23,349 nucleotides of DNA from Frateuria_A sp035695185 (GTDB taxonomy: Bacteria > Pseudomonadota > Gammaproteobacteria > Xanthomonadales > Rhodanobacteraceae): contig NZ_DASSES010000008.1 in assembly GCF_035695185.1 (NCBI RefSeq), positions 1-23,349 of the forward strand, written 5' to 3'. The notes under the pieces were generated by a model. That model had not been told where the DNA came from, searched no databases, and saw nothing but the letters and a program-made list of their open reading frames with translations. Below, in pieces: positions 22,152 through 23,349 of the stretch (the first letter of the stretch is position 1; every line of letters begins with the position of its first letter). Made by a program: the position numbers and the translations under genes.

Positions 22152-22666
22152 GCCAGCGCGTCGAGAAAGAGGGCGAACTGGCGTTCGATCGCCGGGAGGC
22201 TGTTGCTCAGTCGATGGTCGTCATCAAGCGCCAGCAGCGGCAATCGGTAACGGGAAGAGAAGCGTTCGATGCCGTCGATGGGGCAGACCTCGTCGCGCCA
22301 GCCGTGGACCAGCAGGGTCGGCACGTCCTGGCGTAGGTCCAGCTCACTGTCCACGCCCGGGATCGCCGACGGCGTGGCAAGCAGGAACAGGCCAGCGACG
22401 GGGTGCTCGAGCGAGGCCAGGGCCGAAACGAATGCGCCCATGCTGGAACCGACCAGCACCGGGGGCGCTTCGCAGGCGGCGATGGCGGCGTTCAGGCGCG
22501 CCAGTCGCGGCGCCACCGAGCCGGCGTGGCCGTGCGCATCGTCCTGGCGATAGTCGGGCCGCTGCGTGCGCCAGCCGCGCGCCTCGGCCAACACCGCCAG
22601 CGCGCTGACCTTGGTGGCCTCCGGGCTTGCGTCGGAGCCGTGCGAAAGAAGGATCGTGCCGCGCAT
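22148..22666 (-). CDS. Small alpha/beta hydrolase
   Basis: This 172-residue cytosolic protein is a compact alpha/beta hydrolase. It opens with GTILLSHGSDASPEATKV, the oxyanion strand, and has the full triad: S75 in GSSMGAF (73-79), D125 in VHGWRDEVCP, and H151 in DDDHRLS. It is about the size of the YqiA/UPF0227 type, an esterase-like family of uncertain substrate. The ATG at 22666 has GGAG about nine bases upstream; an ATG at 22702 is possible but would lie within the -10 candidate TATCAT (22701-22706, minus). It overlaps rlmKL by the sequence ATGA and is its likely first operon partner. No biochemical link to rRNA methylation is known. Confidence 0.85.
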   Translation of the reverse strand: MRGTILLSHGSDASPEATKVSALAVLAEARGWRTQRPDYRQDDAHGHAGSVAPRLARLNAAIAACEAPPVLVGSSMGAFVSALASLEHPVAGLFLLATPSAIPGVDSELDLRQDVPTLLVHGWRDEVCPIDGIERFSSRYRLPLLALDDDHRLSNSLPAIERQFALFLDALA

Positions 22667-22700
22667 CGCTCGGAACTCCGGGCCGCCGTGTGGACCGCGC

Positions 22701-22706
22701 ATGATA
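22701..22706 (-). promoter_or_regulatory. Predicted -10 element of the hydrolase-rlmKL operon
   Basis: TATCAT on the minus strand matches TATAAT at 5 of 6 bases and lies 34 bases before the hydrolase ATG at 22666. No clear -35 is seen. Confidence 0.4.
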
Positions 22707-22732
22707 GCCGGTGCCGTGCGAGACTTCCCTTC

Positions 22733-23287
22733 ATGCCCGCGATCATCGACCTGCCGCTGCCGTACGTGGACCGCCTGCCGGAGCGTTCTTCCGAAGCAGT
22801 GACGCTGGTGGTAATCCACTGCACCGAGCTGCCCGACCTGGCGACCGCACGGGAGTACGGCGAGAAGGTCTTGTACGAGAGTGGCGCCGGGAACAGCGGG
22901 CATTACTACATCGATCGCGATGGCACGATTCTCCGTTACGTCCCGGGCACCCGCGTCGCGCATCACGTGCGCGGGCGCAATGCGGATTCGATCGGCATCG
23001 AGCTGGTCAACCGCGGGCGTTATCCGAACTGGTTCGTGGCGGGCAACCAGACGATGGGCGAGCCATACCCGCAGGTGCAGGTGGAAGCGCTGCGTACCCT
23101 GCTCGTGCAGCTCCGGCAGGAGTTCCCCAACCTGCGTGCCATCGCCGGACATGAGGATCTCGATACCGCGCGCGTGCCGGCCAGCGACGATCCGGCCGTG
23201 ATGGTGCCGCGCAAGCTCGATCCCGGCCCCTTGTTCCCGTGGGTCGCGATCGTTCCCGCGTGCGGGCTGGAGCGGGTTCGGGCCTGA
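22733..23287 (+). CDS. N-acetylmuramoyl-L-alanine amidase, AmpD-type (amidase_2)
   Basis: This 184-residue protein has no signal peptide, so a cytosolic location and a role in peptidoglycan recycling (like AmpD) are likely. The zinc site is complete: H29 in TLVVIHCTE, H140 in AIAGHEDLD, and D163 in KLDPGPLFPW, with K161 at the usual catalytic place. The conserved E90 in SIGIELVN and HYYIDRDGTILRYV (57-70) also match. The family cleaves the amide bond between MurNAc or anhydro-MurNAc and L-Ala. The ATG at 22733 has no Shine-Dalgarno sequence. It is divergent from the hydrolase gene. A secreted amidase is the alternative but is disfavoured by the N-terminus. Confidence 0.92.
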   Translation: MPAIIDLPLPYVDRLPERSSEAVTLVVIHCTELPDLATAREYGEKVLYESGAGNSGHYYIDRDGTILRYVPGTRVAHHVRGRNADSIGIELVNRGRYPNWFVAGNQTMGEPYPQVQVEALRTLLVQLRQEFPNLRAIAGHEDLDTARVPASDDPAVMVPRKLDPGPLFPWVAIVPACGLERVRA

Positions 23288-23323
23288 CCGGTCTTCCCCG
23301 CGAGCCCCCGCCCCTCACCCCAA

Positions 23324-23345
23324 CCCTCTCCCCGGAGGGAGAGGG
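23324..23345. repeat. GC-rich 9-bp hairpin (CCCTCTCCC family), at window edge
   Basis: CCCTCTCCC (23324-23332), loop CGGA, GGGAGAGGG (23337-23345). The flanking TCACCCCAACCCTCTCCCC is nearly the reverse complement of GGGGAGGGCTGGGGGGGTGA at 11589-11608, so both belong to one repeat family. The element is probably cut by the window end. Confidence 0.7.
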
Positions 23346-23349
23346 AGCC

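Noticed and set aside
19980..22250. Open frame of 756 codons on the plus strand
   Set aside because: It runs antisense through rlmKL, whose motifs are fully conserved on the minus strand. The plus-strand translation has no recognisable domain.

Overview
This is a high-GC, gene-dense bacterial chromosome segment with 25 protein-coding genes (one cut by the left edge) and no RNA genes, insertion sequences, prophage or CRISPR. The fused RlmKL rRNA methyltransferase points to Gammaproteobacteria. The GC content, the gene mix (YajQ, BaiN/YhiN-type flavoprotein, secreted S10 peptidase, two-domain ChrA) and the GTAGGAGCGC-type palindromic repeats suggest the Xanthomonadales/Lysobacterales, perhaps Rhodanobacteraceae. 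The genus-level guess is inference.

Layout. 1-1010: end of a PhzF-like isomerase gene overlapped by yaiI. 1075-3283 (minus): a beta-hydroxyacid dehydrogenase and a BaiN/YhiN flavoprotein. 3372-3854: yajQ, divergent from the flavoprotein gene and convergent with a DUF1345 membrane protein across two tandem hairpins. 4664-5507: a small acetyltransferase divergent from an OsmC-family peroxidase. 5518-8764: a membrane diguanylate cyclase divergent from a NERD-nuclease/SF1-helicase fusion. 8765-11696: a REP-like doublet, a secreted S10 carboxypeptidase, a second type of hairpin repeat, an orphan Rieske oxygenase and a third type of GC-rich hairpin. 11697-12983: an APC amino-acid permease. 12990-15164: a LysR regulator divergent from a lysE-type exporter and FMN reductase pair, with a clear LysR-type operator between them. 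15242-16330: a membrane acyltransferase overlapping tail-to-tail with a thioesterase. 16302-18780 (minus): a chrA - GNAT - thioesterase cluster. 18927-19940: an exported beta-propeller protein. 19956-22666 (minus): an alpha/beta hydrolase translationally coupled to rlmKL. 22733-23287: an AmpD-type amidase, followed by another GC-rich hairpin.

How the genes relate. Most are independent housekeeping or accessory units rather than one pathway. Plausible groupings are YajQ plus the diguanylate cyclase (both linked to cyclic di-GMP), LysR-LysE-FMN reductase (a regulated efflux/redox unit), and Rieske oxygenase plus APC permease (possible uptake and oxidation of a nitrogenous compound). Many starts have a TAnnnT hexamer roughly 26-35 nt upstream, suggesting short 5' leaders, and two genes look leaderless.

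I did not find a convincing new multi-gene system. The items most worth a second look are the LysR operator laid over its own -10 box and start codon, the Rieske oxygenase with a predicted bridging glutamate and no reductase nearby, the NERD-helicase with a strong promoter, and the three families of palindromic intergenic repeats. No gap between genes exceeds about 180 bases.
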